Shown here: positions 36,600 through 45,666 of the stretch, piece by piece | Layout of the letters: every line of letters starts with the position of its first letter | Numbering within the stretch: the first letter of the stretch is position 1 | Assembly (NCBI RefSeq): GCF_000314995.1 | Contig: NZ_BAEO01000031.1 | Location: forward strand, 124,001-188,000 | DNA from: Paraglaciecola arctica BSs20135 | GTDB taxonomy: Bacteria; Pseudomonadota; Gammaproteobacteria; Enterobacterales; Alteromonadaceae | DNA: 64,000 bases | Direction: 5' to 3' | Position numbers and translations under genes: made by a program | The notes under the pieces: generated by a model | Told to the model about the DNA's origin: nothing | The model's database searches: none | Seen by the model: the letters and a program-made list of their open reading frames with translations, nothing else

Positions 36600-37835
36600 T
36601 TATTTTTTAAATAATAATGAGCCATTAGTGCCGCCAAAACCAAATGAATTACATAAAGCATAATCCATCTTCACAGGTCTGGATGTATGAGCAACAAAAT
36701 CAAGATCGCAGCCTTCACCCGGATTATCTAAATTAATAGTGGGTGGTGCTATTTGGTCACGTAGTGCCAAAATAGTAAATATGGCTTCAACCGAGCCTGC
36801 GGCTCCAAGAAGATGTCCGATCATCGATTTAGTTGAACTAACCAAAACACTGTTGGCATGTTCACCAAAGACACGTTTAATCGCAGCCACTTCAGCCATA
36901 TCCCCTACCTGGGTAGAAGTACCATGAGCATTGATGTAACCAATTTCGCTAACGTCAATCTTGGCATCGTTAATAGCATTGACCATAGCAGTTGCAGCAC
37001 CTTCACCGTCAGCTGGCGGCGAGGTCATATGATAAGCATCGCCACTCATGCCAAAACCAACCAATTCAGCATATATTGTTGCACCACGAGCGACAGCTGA
37101 GTCATAGTCTTCCAACATCACAACACCAGCCCCCTCACCCATTACAAAACCATCCCGATCTTTATCCCAAGGACGGCTAGCCGCTTCAGGGTTATCATTA
37201 TGAGTAGATAAAGCACGGGCTGCAGCAAAACCACCAATACCGAGCGCACAAACGGTCGACTCAGCACCACCGGCAATCATCGCATCAGCGTCTCCGTAAG
37301 CAATAATACGGGCTGCGATACCAATATTATGAACTCCAGTAGTACATGCGGTGACAACATTAATATTTGGACCCTTGAGCCCCTCAAATATCGAAAAGAA
37401 TCCTGAGATCATATTAGTAATAGTCGCTGGAACAAAAAATGGTGATATTTTGCGCGGACCTGATTCAAGCATTCTACGATGATTTTCTTCAATTAAACCC
37501 AAACCGCCAATCCCAGAACCAATAGCAACACCAACTCGCGATGCATTTTGTGCTGTGACTTTAAAGCCTGAATTTTCTAGGGCTTGTTTACCCGCTGCAA
37601 TACCTAGTTGGATAAACCTATCCATCTTCTTGGTTTCTTTTTTGGGGATATACTTCTCAACATCAAAATCTTTGACTTCACCAGCGAACTGAGTGGTTAA
37701 CAAAGAAGGATCAAAAGAAGTAATAGGGGCAATGCCACTTTTACCGGCAAGAATGTTTTTCCAAGTAGAATCTACAGTATTGCCAACAGGGGAAAGCATG
37801 CCAAGACCGGTCACAACTACGCGACGTTTAGACAC
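36600..37835 (-). CDS. fabF: 3-oxoacyl-ACP synthase II (KAS II)
   Basis: This 411-residue condensing enzyme has the catalytic triad visible as Cys in [12 protein letters not shown], His in [11 protein letters not shown] and His in [12 protein letters not shown], plus the closing GFGGTNGSL. It elongates acyl-ACP, including the cis-vaccenate step that is temperature-controlled in E. coli. It is separated from acpP by a hairpin terminator, so its expression is partly uncoupled from acpP. Confidence 0.96.
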   Translation of the reverse strand: MSKRRVVVTGLGMLSPVGNTVDSTWKNILAGKSGIAPITSFDPSLLTTQFAGEVKDFDVEKYIPKKETKKMDRFIQLGIAAGKQALENSGFKVTAQNASRVGVAIGSGIGGLGLIEENHRRMLESGPRKISPFFVPATITNMISGFFSIFEGLKGPNINVVTACTTGVHNIGIAARIIAYGDADAMIAGGAESTVCALGIGGFAAARALSTHNDNPEAASRPWDKDRDGFVMGEGAGVVMLEDYDSAVARGATIYAELVGFGMSGDAYHMTSPPADGEGAATAMVNAINDAKIDVSEIGYINAHGTSTQVGDMAEVAAIKRVFGEHANSVLVSSTKSMIGHLLGAAGSVEAIFTILALRDQIAPPTINLDNPGEGCDLDFVAHTSRPVKMDYALCNSFGFGGTNGSLLFKK

Positions 37836-37874
37836 ATTGGCCTCCGCTTATCTATGAATGGTTGTTTATTTTTG

Positions 37875-37903
37875 AAAAAAAAACGGCCCTGAGAGGACCG
37901 TTT
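37875..37903 (-). terminator. Rho-independent terminator between acpP and fabF
   Basis: Read leftward, AAACGGTCC-TCTCA-GGGCCGTTT forms a 9-bp stem with one G-U pair, followed directly by a run of T. It starts 9 bp after the acpP stop and probably lets a share of transcripts end here, giving an excess of acpP mRNA. Confidence 0.85.
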
Positions 37904-37911
37904 ATAATACA

Positions 37912-38151
37912 TTACGCGTCTTTATTAGCGTTAACGTAGTCAATAGCAGACTGAACAGTAGTAATTTTTTCAGCTTCTTCATCAGGGATTTCAGTATCAA
38001 ACTCTTCTTCAAGAGCCATTACCAATTCAACAGTGTCTAATGAATCCGCACCTAAATCATCTACGAACGAGGCTTCTGGTTTAACTTCTTCTTCTTTAAC
38101 ACCAAGTTGTTCAATGACGATTTTTTTTACACGTTCTTCGATAGTACTCAT
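37912..38151 (-). CDS. acpP: Acyl carrier protein
   Basis: This 79-residue acidic four-helix protein has the phosphopantetheine serine in [12 protein letters not shown]. It carries growing acyl chains for all Fab enzymes encoded around it. It has its own 169-bp upstream region and a terminator behind it, as expected for a very abundant protein. Confidence 0.98.
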   Translation of the reverse strand: MSTIEERVKKIVIEQLGVKEEEVKPEASFVDDLGADSLDTVELVMALEEEFDTEIPDEEAEKITTVQSAIDYVNANKDA

Positions 38152-38320
38152 AATTCTAGTTATCCTTTAAGTCGCTAGATATAAATTTGCGAGTAGTGTA
38201 TTCAGCTAAGTGAGCCCTTGCAAGCAACAGGTTCAACTTTTTATCTGGTCTAACCACTCGCTGATTAGTAATTATTCATTTATTCAATAAAGCATCAATA
38301 ATTGAAAACTTTAACACATC

Positions 38321-39058
38321 TTACCCCATATACATGCCACCATTGACATGTATTGTTTCACCAGTGATATATGCTGCATCATCACTGGCTAAAAATCCAA
38401 CAGTCGCGGCTATTTCTTTTGGGTCACCTAAACGGTTTGCTGGAATATCTTTAAATATACTTTCTTTTTGGTCATCAGTTAATGATTTTGTCATATCAGT
38501 ATCAATAAAGCCCGGAGCAACAACATTAACGGTAATACCTCTAGATGCAACTTCACGAGCCATAGACTTACTAAAACCAATCACACCAGCCTTTGCAGCA
38601 GCATAATTAGCTTGCCCCGCATTACCTGTAGAGCCAACTACTGAACCTATATTAATAATACGTCCTTTGCGTTTTTTCATCATGCCACGCAGCACAGCTT
38701 TAGACATTTTAAAAATAGAGGTCAAATTAGTATCCATAATGCTTTGCCATTCGTCATCTTTCATACGCATCAGTAAATTATCACGAGTGATCCCAGCATT
38801 ATTTATCAATATATCCACAGTGCCGTGTTTTTCTGTGATTTCTGTCAGCAATGTTTGCATCGAATCAGGATCGGCAACATTAAGTACTTTACCTTCACCA
38901 CTACCTTGCAGGTAATCACTGATTGCCTGAGCACCATTTTGGGATGTTGCAGTACCTATAACAGTTGCACCATCAGCCATTAGACGCTCGGCTATCGCTC
39001 TGCCAATTCCTCTACTTGCACCTGTTACTAGTGCAATACTGCCATTTAAATTAGCCAT
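38321..39058 (-). CDS. fabG: 3-oxoacyl-ACP reductase
   Basis: This 245-residue short-chain dehydrogenase has the NADPH-binding GASRGIGRA, the NNAGITRDNLLMRM segment, the YxxxK motif in YAAAKAGVIGF and the GMYMG C-terminus. It reduces 3-oxoacyl-ACP in each elongation cycle. It lies 27 bp downstream of fabD. Confidence 0.97.
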   Translation of the reverse strand: MANLNGSIALVTGASRGIGRAIAERLMADGATVIGTATSQNGAQAISDYLQGSGEGKVLNVADPDSMQTLLTEITEKHGTVDILINNAGITRDNLLMRMKDDEWQSIMDTNLTSIFKMSKAVLRGMMKKRKGRIINIGSVVGSTGNAGQANYAAAKAGVIGFSKSMAREVASRGITVNVVAPGFIDTDMTKSLTDDQKESIFKDIPANRLGDPKEIAATVGFLASDDAAYITGETIHVNGGMYMG

Positions 39059-39085
39059 ACATTCTCTCTACAAACAATAATTAAA

Positions 39086-40012
39086 TTAAATCAATGAATT
39101 TACAGATTCAACTGTATTAATCGCAACACAACTTAAACGTTTATCAATACGCTTAGTTAATCCAGTTAAGACTTTCCCTGGCCCCACTTCGAATAAAGCT
39201 TCAACACCAAGTTCTGCTAATTTATTGACTGTTTCTGTCCATCGAACTGGGCTATACAATTGCTCAACTAATGCCTGCTTTATTGCTTCTGGATCATTAG
39301 GGTAAGCCACATCAACATTATTGATAACCGGCACTTTAGGTGCGTGGAACTGAATGTCTTTAAGTAAACTAGCCAGTTGTTCTGCTGCTGGTTTCATCAA
39401 AGCACAATGAGACGGCACACTAACGGCCAATGGTAATGCTCGTTTTGCACCTTGTTCTTTACATAAATTTGCGGCGACTTCTGTGGCGTTTTTATTCCCA
39501 GCGATCACTATTTGTCCTGGTGAATTAAAATTTACTGCAGCCACAACTTCATTGGTTTGCCCTTGTGCCTGCTCGCAACTAGCAACAACCTTATCGTCAT
39601 CCAAACCTATTATTGCATACATAGCTCCGACGCCAGCTGGCACAGCTTGTTGCATAAATTGACCGCGAGCCTCAACCAACTTTAGAGCATCAGCAAAGTC
39701 GATTACCCCAGCACACACCAAAGCGGAGTATTCTCCTAAACTATGACCTGCCATATATGCCGGTTGACTGAGCTCTTTTTCGAGCAACAGTTTATATATT
39801 GCATAACTCGCCGCTAATAAAGCCGGTTGAGTAATATGGGTTTGATTAAGTTGTTGTTCATCATTTTGTACCACATCCCACAAGTCATAACCTAAGACTT
39901 CGCTAGCCTGGGCAAAGGTATCTTGAATGCTGCTAAATTCGGCAGCTAAATCACTTAACATGCCTAAAGTCTGTGATCCTTGACCAGGAAAAATCCACGC
40001 TTGTTTACTCAT
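39086..40012 (-). CDS. fabD: Malonyl-CoA:ACP transacylase
   Basis: This 308-residue enzyme has FPGQGSQ, the nucleophile serine in AGHSLGEYSALV, and the histidine in VPSHCALM. It supplies malonyl-ACP. It follows fabH with a 24-bp gap. Confidence 0.97.
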   Translation of the reverse strand: MSKQAWIFPGQGSQTLGMLSDLAAEFSSIQDTFAQASEVLGYDLWDVVQNDEQQLNQTHITQPALLAASYAIYKLLLEKELSQPAYMAGHSLGEYSALVCAGVIDFADALKLVEARGQFMQQAVPAGVGAMYAIIGLDDDKVVASCEQAQGQTNEVVAAVNFNSPGQIVIAGNKNATEVAANLCKEQGAKRALPLAVSVPSHCALMKPAAEQLASLLKDIQFHAPKVPVINNVDVAYPNDPEAIKQALVEQLYSPVRWTETVNKLAELGVEALFEVGPGKVLTGLTKRIDKRLSCVAINTVESVNSLI

Positions 40013-40036
40013 ATTTAATTCTCTAAAAATTGTATT

Positions 40037-40996
40037 TTAATAACGTACTAACGCTGATGCCCATGCAAAACCGCCACCAAAAGCTTCTAAAAGTAGATTC
40101 TGTCCGCGTTTAATTCTGCCATCTCGAATAGCAGTATCAAGGGCCGTTGGCACTGTAGCTGCAGATGTATTACCGTATTGTTCAAGTGTCATCACCACTC
40201 GTTCGAGTGGCATATCCAGTTTTTTTGCCGTCGCTTTAATAATCCGAAAATTTGCTTGGTGTGGCACTAACCAATCTAAATCTGATTTTTTCATATTGTT
40301 GGCAGCTAACGTTTGTTCAACTACCTCACTTAACTTAGTGACGGCAACTTTAAATACTTCGTTGCCTTTCATGCTTCCCCAGTTTTCATGCACAGATTGT
40401 TCATTACCGTGTTGCGGGTTGCCTATAGTTAATAAATCACCATAGGAGCCAGCAGCATTAATATGTGTGGATAAAATACCAGGCTCTTCACTTGCTTCAA
40501 TAATAGTGGCACCTGCAGCATCGCCAAATAAGATCACCATAGTGCGATCCTCAGGGCTAATCATACGGCTTAAGCAATCTGTGCCTACTACTAATATTCG
40601 TTTAGCCATACCACTTTTTATATACTGATCAGCCACACTAAGGGCGTAGCAATAACCAGCGCAGGCAGCCGCCACATCAAATGCAGGTATACCATCAACA
40701 TCTAGAGCTTTTTGGATTTCACAGGCGGTACTAGGCAACGCATACCGACCACTAGTAGTAGCACAAACAATCATGTCTAAAGATTTAGCATCAATACCTG
40801 CCGCTTCTAACGCCTTTTTACTGGCTTCAAAACCCATAGTAGCAGCAGTTTCGTTAGCTCCAATGATACGCCTTTCTTTGATCCCGGTGCGATCGGTGAT
40901 CCAATCGTCTGAGGTATCAACCATAGTTGACAGGTGTTCATTGGTTCGTATCTCACTTGGATAATAACTACCTGTGCCAATTATTCTGGAATTCAT
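40037..40996 (-). CDS. fabH: 3-oxoacyl-ACP synthase III
   Basis: This 319-residue enzyme has the active cysteine in [11 protein letters not shown], the histidine in VPHQANFRI and the asparagine in [10 protein letters not shown]. It starts fatty-acid synthesis from acetyl-CoA and malonyl-ACP. It is 3 bp downstream of plsX, indicating tight co-translation. Confidence 0.97.
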   Translation of the reverse strand: MNSRIIGTGSYYPSEIRTNEHLSTMVDTSDDWITDRTGIKERRIIGANETAATMGFEASKKALEAAGIDAKSLDMIVCATTSGRYALPSTACEIQKALDVDGIPAFDVAAACAGYCYALSVADQYIKSGMAKRILVVGTDCLSRMISPEDRTMVILFGDAAGATIIEASEEPGILSTHINAAGSYGDLLTIGNPQHGNEQSVHENWGSMKGNEVFKVAVTKLSEVVEQTLAANNMKKSDLDWLVPHQANFRIIKATAKKLDMPLERVVMTLEQYGNTSAATVPTALDTAIRDGRIKRGQNLLLEAFGGGFAWASALVRY

Positions 40997-40999
40997 TTG

Positions 41000-42025
41000 T
41001 TAGTGACGCTCCATTAAAACAGCTTCAATCTTATCTTTTATCTTGTCAGGGACTTGCATTTCGACTTGTTGTATCGCCTCACGGATCGCATACAAAAAAG
41101 CCTCTGACGAGGCATTACCATGGCTCTTTACCACAATTCCGCGCAATCCTATCAGACTAGCGCCGTTATACTGGTCGGGTTTCATCCGTAAATAAATACC
41201 ACGAAACAAAGGCATGGCTATTTTTGCCACAATTTTAGACAACCAATTATGCTGTGATGCTTTTTTAACTTCTTGAATGACAAAATTCACTAAACCTTCC
41301 CAAGATTTCACGGCAATATTACCGACAAAACCATCTGTAACTATCACATCTGCTTTCTGGGAAAAGATATCGTTACCTTCAACATAACCAATATAGTTAA
41401 TGTTCTTGGAGTCAGTTAATAATTTGGCAGTTTGTTTAACTTGGTCGTTACCTTTGATTTCTTCTGAACCAACATTGAGCAACGCCACCTTTGGCTGTTT
41501 GATATTGGCAATATGTTCGGCCAATACAGAGCCCATCACGGCATATTGGAATAACACCTCTGAATCAGAATTAATATTTGCGCCTAAATCCAAAAAATAC
41601 ACTTTGCCGTTATTAATGGTAGGCACCAAAGTAATAAGAGCGGGACGATCTATGCCAGGTAAGGTTTTCAACACGTAATACGCCATACTGAGCAAAGCGC
41701 CAGTATTACCGCCACTGACACACGCATCGGCTTCATTGTTATGAACTAAATCGAGTATACGTCGCATCGAAGAATTTTTTTTGTGCCGTAAGGCATGAGC
41801 TGGCGCTTCATCCATAGCTACGGCTTGGGGGCAGTCGGATAAGGTAATACGAGCTTGGATATCTGGTTGCTGTTTGCTCAACCACAGTGACATAAGTGCT
41901 AAAGGACCACAAAATATAAAATGTAAATGGGGAGTTTGTTGAAGTGCTGTTAATGCAGCAGGAAAAATAATATGGGGGCCGTGATCGCCCCCCATGATAT
42001 CTAACGCTAAGGTCAGACGACTCAA
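41000..42025 (-). CDS. plsX: Phosphate acyltransferase PlsX
   Basis: This 341-residue protein starts with LALDIMGGDHGP and contains SGGNTGALLSMAYYVL, GNDIFSQKADVIVTDGFVGN and GLRGIVVKSHG, all PlsX signatures. It converts acyl-ACP to acyl-phosphate for phospholipid synthesis. It lies 17 bp after rpmF. Confidence 0.96.
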   Translation of the reverse strand: MSRLTLALDIMGGDHGPHIIFPAALTALQQTPHLHFIFCGPLALMSLWLSKQQPDIQARITLSDCPQAVAMDEAPAHALRHKKNSSMRRILDLVHNNEADACVSGGNTGALLSMAYYVLKTLPGIDRPALITLVPTINNGKVYFLDLGANINSDSEVLFQYAVMGSVLAEHIANIKQPKVALLNVGSEEIKGNDQVKQTAKLLTDSKNINYIGYVEGNDIFSQKADVIVTDGFVGNIAVKSWEGLVNFVIQEVKKASQHNWLSKIVAKIAMPLFRGIYLRMKPDQYNGASLIGLRGIVVKSHGNASSEAFLYAIREAIQQVEMQVPDKIKDKIEAVLMERH

Positions 42026-42042
42026 AGTTCTGTCACTTTAAA

Positions 42043-42213
42043 TTAAAGAGATAAAACTTTTTTGCCTTTGTAGTAACCATCAGCGGTCACGTGATGACGA
42101 ATATGCGTCTCACCTGACGTTGAATCTACAGACAAAGTCGCAGAACCTAGTGCATCGTGTGAACGACGCATTCCACGTCTTGAACGAGTTTTCTTACTCT
42201 TCTGTACAGCCAT
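42043..42213 (-). CDS. rpmF: 50S ribosomal protein L32
   Basis: The 56-codon frame translates to [20 protein letters not shown] and continues in the L32 pattern to a C-terminal GYYKGKKVL. It is the usual size and lies in its usual place between yceD and plsX. It belongs to the Zn-free class, having no CxxC pairs. An AGGAG site precedes the ATG. Confidence 0.97.
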   Translation of the reverse strand: MAVQKSKKTRSRRGMRRSHDALGSATLSVDSTSGETHIRHHVTADGYYKGKKVLSL

Positions 42214-42223
42214 TACTTTACTC

Positions 42224-42751
42224 CTAGTCTCGCTTAAGTTCTTTCAAAACCGCGAACGGGTTTGGACGTTCATCGGCCGGTTCAATTTTTCCGAAGCTCA
42301 TTTTATCACGCTTTTGTTTGCAATCCTCCTCTGCATGAAGGGCTACAATCGGTAGTGATAAAATCAGTTCGTCTTCAAGAGTTTGAAATAAATTGATTTC
42401 TCCTTGGTCATCGACCTCAACCGGTTCGTAAACATCCGGTAATTCATCTTCGGTTTCTTCTTTAGCACTCTGCACTGGGCTAAAACAAAAAAACACATCC
42501 AAAGGATGATCGAAGACTTCATTACATCTCTCACAGATAAGTGATGTTGAACATGCCATATGACCTTGAAAATAAGTAAGACCCTGCTCGTCTTTTGCAA
42601 ACTTAACTTCAACATCAACTTCTTTGGCAATATCAGCAACTGCTCCAAGTAATCTGGGCATCTCAGACGACAAAATAACTCCCCGATAATCGGAGCGTAA
42701 TGTGGCGTTTTTAACTGGGTCAACCAGCTTGGGTAGTTTCACTTTCTGCAT
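42224..42751 (-). CDS. yceD: YceD-family (DUF177) 23S rRNA accumulation protein
   Basis: This 175-residue protein has the DUF177 pattern: CERC after LICE in the middle, an acidic region, and the C-terminal [10 protein letters not shown]. It lies immediately upstream of rpmF as in most gammaproteobacteria, where it affects 23S rRNA levels. It is divergent from maf. Confidence 0.92.
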   Translation of the reverse strand: MQKVKLPKLVDPVKNATLRSDYRGVILSSEMPRLLGAVADIAKEVDVEVKFAKDEQGLTYFQGHMACSTSLICERCNEVFDHPLDVFFCFSPVQSAKEETEDELPDVYEPVEVDDQGEINLFQTLEDELILSLPIVALHAEEDCKQKRDKMSFGKIEPADERPNPFAVLKELKRD

Positions 42752-42871
42752 AGCGCGCGCATATTATAGTTTCATCGCGGTTTAGTCAAAGAATAAATCA
42801 TAGTTAATGACACCCAGCGCTGCATTTTATATGCTTTAACTAATATTAATAAGATGTAGTAATCACCATTT

Positions 42872-43477
42872 ATGAAAATCATTCTGGCTTCGAGTTCCCC
42901 TTACCGCCAATCTATTTTAAAAAAACTCCATATCCCGTTCTCTAGTGTCGCGCCTAATGTCGATGAATCATCGATAGAGACTGAGTCAATATCGGACAAG
43001 GTACAACGACTTGCTAAAGATAAAGCCTTAATCATCGCCACACAAAAGGCTCACGTTGATAGTTATGTTATTGGCTCAGATCAATTGGCTAGTTTTAATG
43101 GGCAAGTATTAGGTAAACCGGGAGACTTTATTAAAGCTAAACAACAACTGTTAATGTTCAGTGGTCAGACTGTCAGGTTTTACACAGGGTTATGTCTAGT
43201 GCATTCAGCTAACAAACAAATATCACAGCTAGTAGAAACCTTTGATGTGACATTTAAGACCTTAACTGAGGATCAAATTTCTACTTACTTACAAATTGAA
43301 GAACCATACGACTGTGCAGGTAGTTTTAAATGTGAAGGTTTAGGCATTGCCTTATTTGAATCTCTCCATGGCAGAGATCCCAATACATTAATTGGTTTAC
43401 CACTGATTGCCTTAATGGATTTATTTAATTCTATGGATGTGGACTTGTTTGATTATATGCAAAAAGATACCGATTAA
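42872..43477 (+). CDS. Maf-family nucleotide pyrophosphatase (YceF-like)
   Basis: This 201-residue protein has the Maf signature ASSSPYRQSIL, GSDQLASFNGQVLGKP and DCAGSFKCEGLGIALFE. Neighbourhood with yceD/rpmF and the SPYRQ motif point to the YceF subgroup, which hydrolyses 7-methyl-GTP. It is convergent with the HAD gene at its 3' end. Confidence 0.92.
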   Translation: MKIILASSSPYRQSILKKLHIPFSSVAPNVDESSIETESISDKVQRLAKDKALIIATQKAHVDSYVIGSDQLASFNGQVLGKPGDFIKAKQQLLMFSGQTVRFYTGLCLVHSANKQISQLVETFDVTFKTLTEDQISTYLQIEEPYDCAGSFKCEGLGIALFESLHGRDPNTLIGLPLIALMDLFNSMDVDLFDYMQKDTD

Positions 43478-43482
43478 TGGTA

Positions 43483-44124
43483 TTAAACGTGCAGTAATAA
43501 TTCTTCTAAGGTATCAATCACAGCTAAAGGTTTATGTTGTTGTAAAGTGTCAGCACTATGCACACCAAAACTCACACCAATGCGATCCATGTTAATCGCT
43601 TCGGCCATTGCCATGTCATAACTAGTGTCGCCAACCATCAAAACCTGATCTGCCGACAAATTTAATTCAGACAGAATTTGCTGCAACATATCTGGAGAGG
43701 GTTTACTTTGGGCATCATCTGCGGTTCTGGAAGCACTAAAATAGTGTTTAGTATTGGAATGATGCCAATTGTGATCTAAACCTTGCCGAGCTTTCCCTGT
43801 CGCCACCGCTAATATGTAGCCTCGTTGCTTCAACTCTTCTAATAAAGCTATCGCACCATTAAACAGCGGACTACTTATTGTTGCATGATCTTTAAAGTGT
43901 TCTTTATAAGTATGAAAAAGATCCATTGCGGCTTTTTCATCATCGATATTAAAGAGTTTTTGTAACGCAGGTAACAAACTAATACCGATCACGTTTTTTG
44001 CTTGGTCATAATCTGGTACTGGAAAACCCAGTTGTTGAGCGCTGGTTTGCATACTTTCAACAATTTTACTGATGGAGTCCATCAGTGTGCCATCCCAATC
44101 AAACACTATGGCTTTATACTTCAC
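43483..44124 (-). CDS. HAD-superfamily phosphatase (phosphoglycolate-phosphatase-like)
   Basis: This 213-residue enzyme has the nucleophile motif VFDWDGTLMDS, the motif II/III region (AVATGKARQGL; KPSPDMLQQIL) and MVGDTSYDMAMA. The helical cap type is class IA. It overlaps rluC by 11 bp, a common arrangement. The substrate is unknown. Confidence 0.9.
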   Translation of the reverse strand: MKYKAIVFDWDGTLMDSISKIVESMQTSAQQLGFPVPDYDQAKNVIGISLLPALQKLFNIDDEKAAMDLFHTYKEHFKDHATISSPLFNGAIALLEELKQRGYILAVATGKARQGLDHNWHHSNTKHYFSASRTADDAQSKPSPDMLQQILSELNLSADQVLMVGDTSYDMAMAEAINMDRIGVSFGVHSADTLQQHKPLAVIDTLEELLLHV

Positions 44125-45067
44125 TTCTAAGTCTCTTCAACACACTGACTAAACTTGGCTCAAGAGGTGCTTTATAACTCACTCGTTCATCGGTATTAGG
44201 ATGAATAAAAGCCAATGAGTGTGCATGTAAAAATAATCTTTTAAGACCTAACTTATAGGTTCTTTGGTCAAAGTCTTTATCGCCGTATCTATTATCAGCC
44301 GCAATAGGGTGACCCGCATGCAAACAATGTACGCGGATTTGATGGGTACGACCGGTAATAGGTGAGGCTTCAACTAAGGTTGCTTGGTTGAAGGACTCCA
44401 AAATACGATAACGGGTTTCCGATGGTTTGCCTTCATCATCAACTAATACTATACGTTCGCCAGATTTTAAGGTGTTCTTTAATAGTGGCGCTTTTACCTT
44501 AAAGCGATTAGCTGGCCATTCTCCCGCCACTAAGGCTTGATAACGTTTATCTACTTTTCTATCTCTGAGCTGTTCGTGGAGATTTTTTAACGCAGAGCGT
44601 TTTTTAGCGATTAATAAACAACCCGAGGTATCGCGATCTAGTCGATGCACCAACTCTAAAAACTTTTGTTGAGGGCGCAATGCTCTTAGAGCTTCAATCA
44701 CCCCAAAACTTAAACCACTGCCACCATGTACTGCGGTACCTGAAGGTTTATTCAATACAATTAGCCAATCATCTTCATATAGTATGTGATTTTCTAAACT
44801 CGATACTTTGTTGAGCTTAGTAGAAGGCAAATCAGTTGGCTCAGATACTCGCACAGGCGGAATACGTAGCTCGTCATTGGGCTGCAATTTATATTCGGGC
44901 TTAACCCGTTTTTTGTTCACTCGCACTTCGCCCTTACGCAAAATGCGATAAATAAGGCTTTTAGGCACTCCTTTTAAGAAAGTGCGTAAATAGTTATCTA
45001 TCCTTTGCCCTTCCAGGTCAGGATCGATAGTAACAAATTGAACTTTTTGAAATGATAGGTCTGTCAT
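44114..45067 (-). CDS. rluC: 23S rRNA pseudouridine synthase RluC
   Basis: This 317-residue protein has an N-terminal S4 RNA-binding domain (QRIDNYLRTFLKGVPKSLIY). The pseudouridine synthase domain carries the catalytic aspartate in HRLDRDTSGCLLIAKK and the RTHQIRVH motif. It modifies 23S rRNA (955, 2504 and 2580 in E. coli). It is divergent from rne, exactly as in E. coli. Confidence 0.95.
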   Translation of the reverse strand: MTDLSFQKVQFVTIDPDLEGQRIDNYLRTFLKGVPKSLIYRILRKGEVRVNKKRVKPEYKLQPNDELRIPPVRVSEPTDLPSTKLNKVSSLENHILYEDDWLIVLNKPSGTAVHGGSGLSFGVIEALRALRPQQKFLELVHRLDRDTSGCLLIAKKRSALKNLHEQLRDRKVDKRYQALVAGEWPANRFKVKAPLLKNTLKSGERIVLVDDEGKPSETRYRILESFNQATLVEASPITGRTHQIRVHCLHAGHPIAADNRYGDKDFDQRTYKLGLKRLFLHAHSLAFIHPNTDERVSYKAPLEPSLVSVLKRLRSEV

Positions 45068-45666
45068 AAGCCGCGCATTGTAACCGAATTGCTCTAGTAG
45101 TTGTCCAGTATTTTAATGTCTTGCTAGTGTTAGTGCTTTAATGTGATAATACGCCGGTTTTCAAACATATAATAAATGTTTTAAACAAACAGATGGATTA
45201 ATCAGTTCTGTATGCAAAAACGACCAATTTGTCGTAACCCGTTTATCATAACGTGACTTGCAAGCCTAATACGGCTAATCAACTGTGAAGCGAGTAACTT
45301 TTCACAAGCTTGATTAAACAGAACCCTTACATCAGCGATATAAATATCCTATTGATCGCCATAGGTGTAAAGAATACAAAAGAATTGACAAGATATTTGA
45401 ATAACAAAATAGCCAGACAAGCATTTGTTATTCGAATACCACTAAGTTTTAAATGATAAATAAGTAGCTAAACATACCGTCTTGTTTAGCGCCTATGAAA
45501 TATAGGTAAAGTGTTTAAAAAACAATACATTGAATAATTAATGCAAATAACACTTAGGCGCAAAAACTTAACCATTAGTATACAGTCGTGAGGCTGCATT
45601 GAAAAATTGTCACATTACAGCGTAGTTCTTTACTTGTGGTGATCGGTACTTTACCGAGCAACAAGA
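45068..45666. promoter_or_regulatory. 600-bp rluC-rne divergent region with the probable long rne 5' leader
   Basis: No gene is seen. RNase E genes of this group have long, structured untranslated leaders through which the enzyme degrades its own mRNA. Here the last 35 nt before the rne ATG can fold (CTTGT...ACAAG outside, CGGT-ACTTT-ACCG inside). No Shine-Dalgarno sequence is visible, so the start region itself may be structured. Exact promoters were not resolved. Confidence 0.5.

Noticed and set aside
42364-42723. 119-codon frame overlapping yceD on the same strand
   Set aside because: It lacks the DUF177 features found in the other frame and has no ribosome site.
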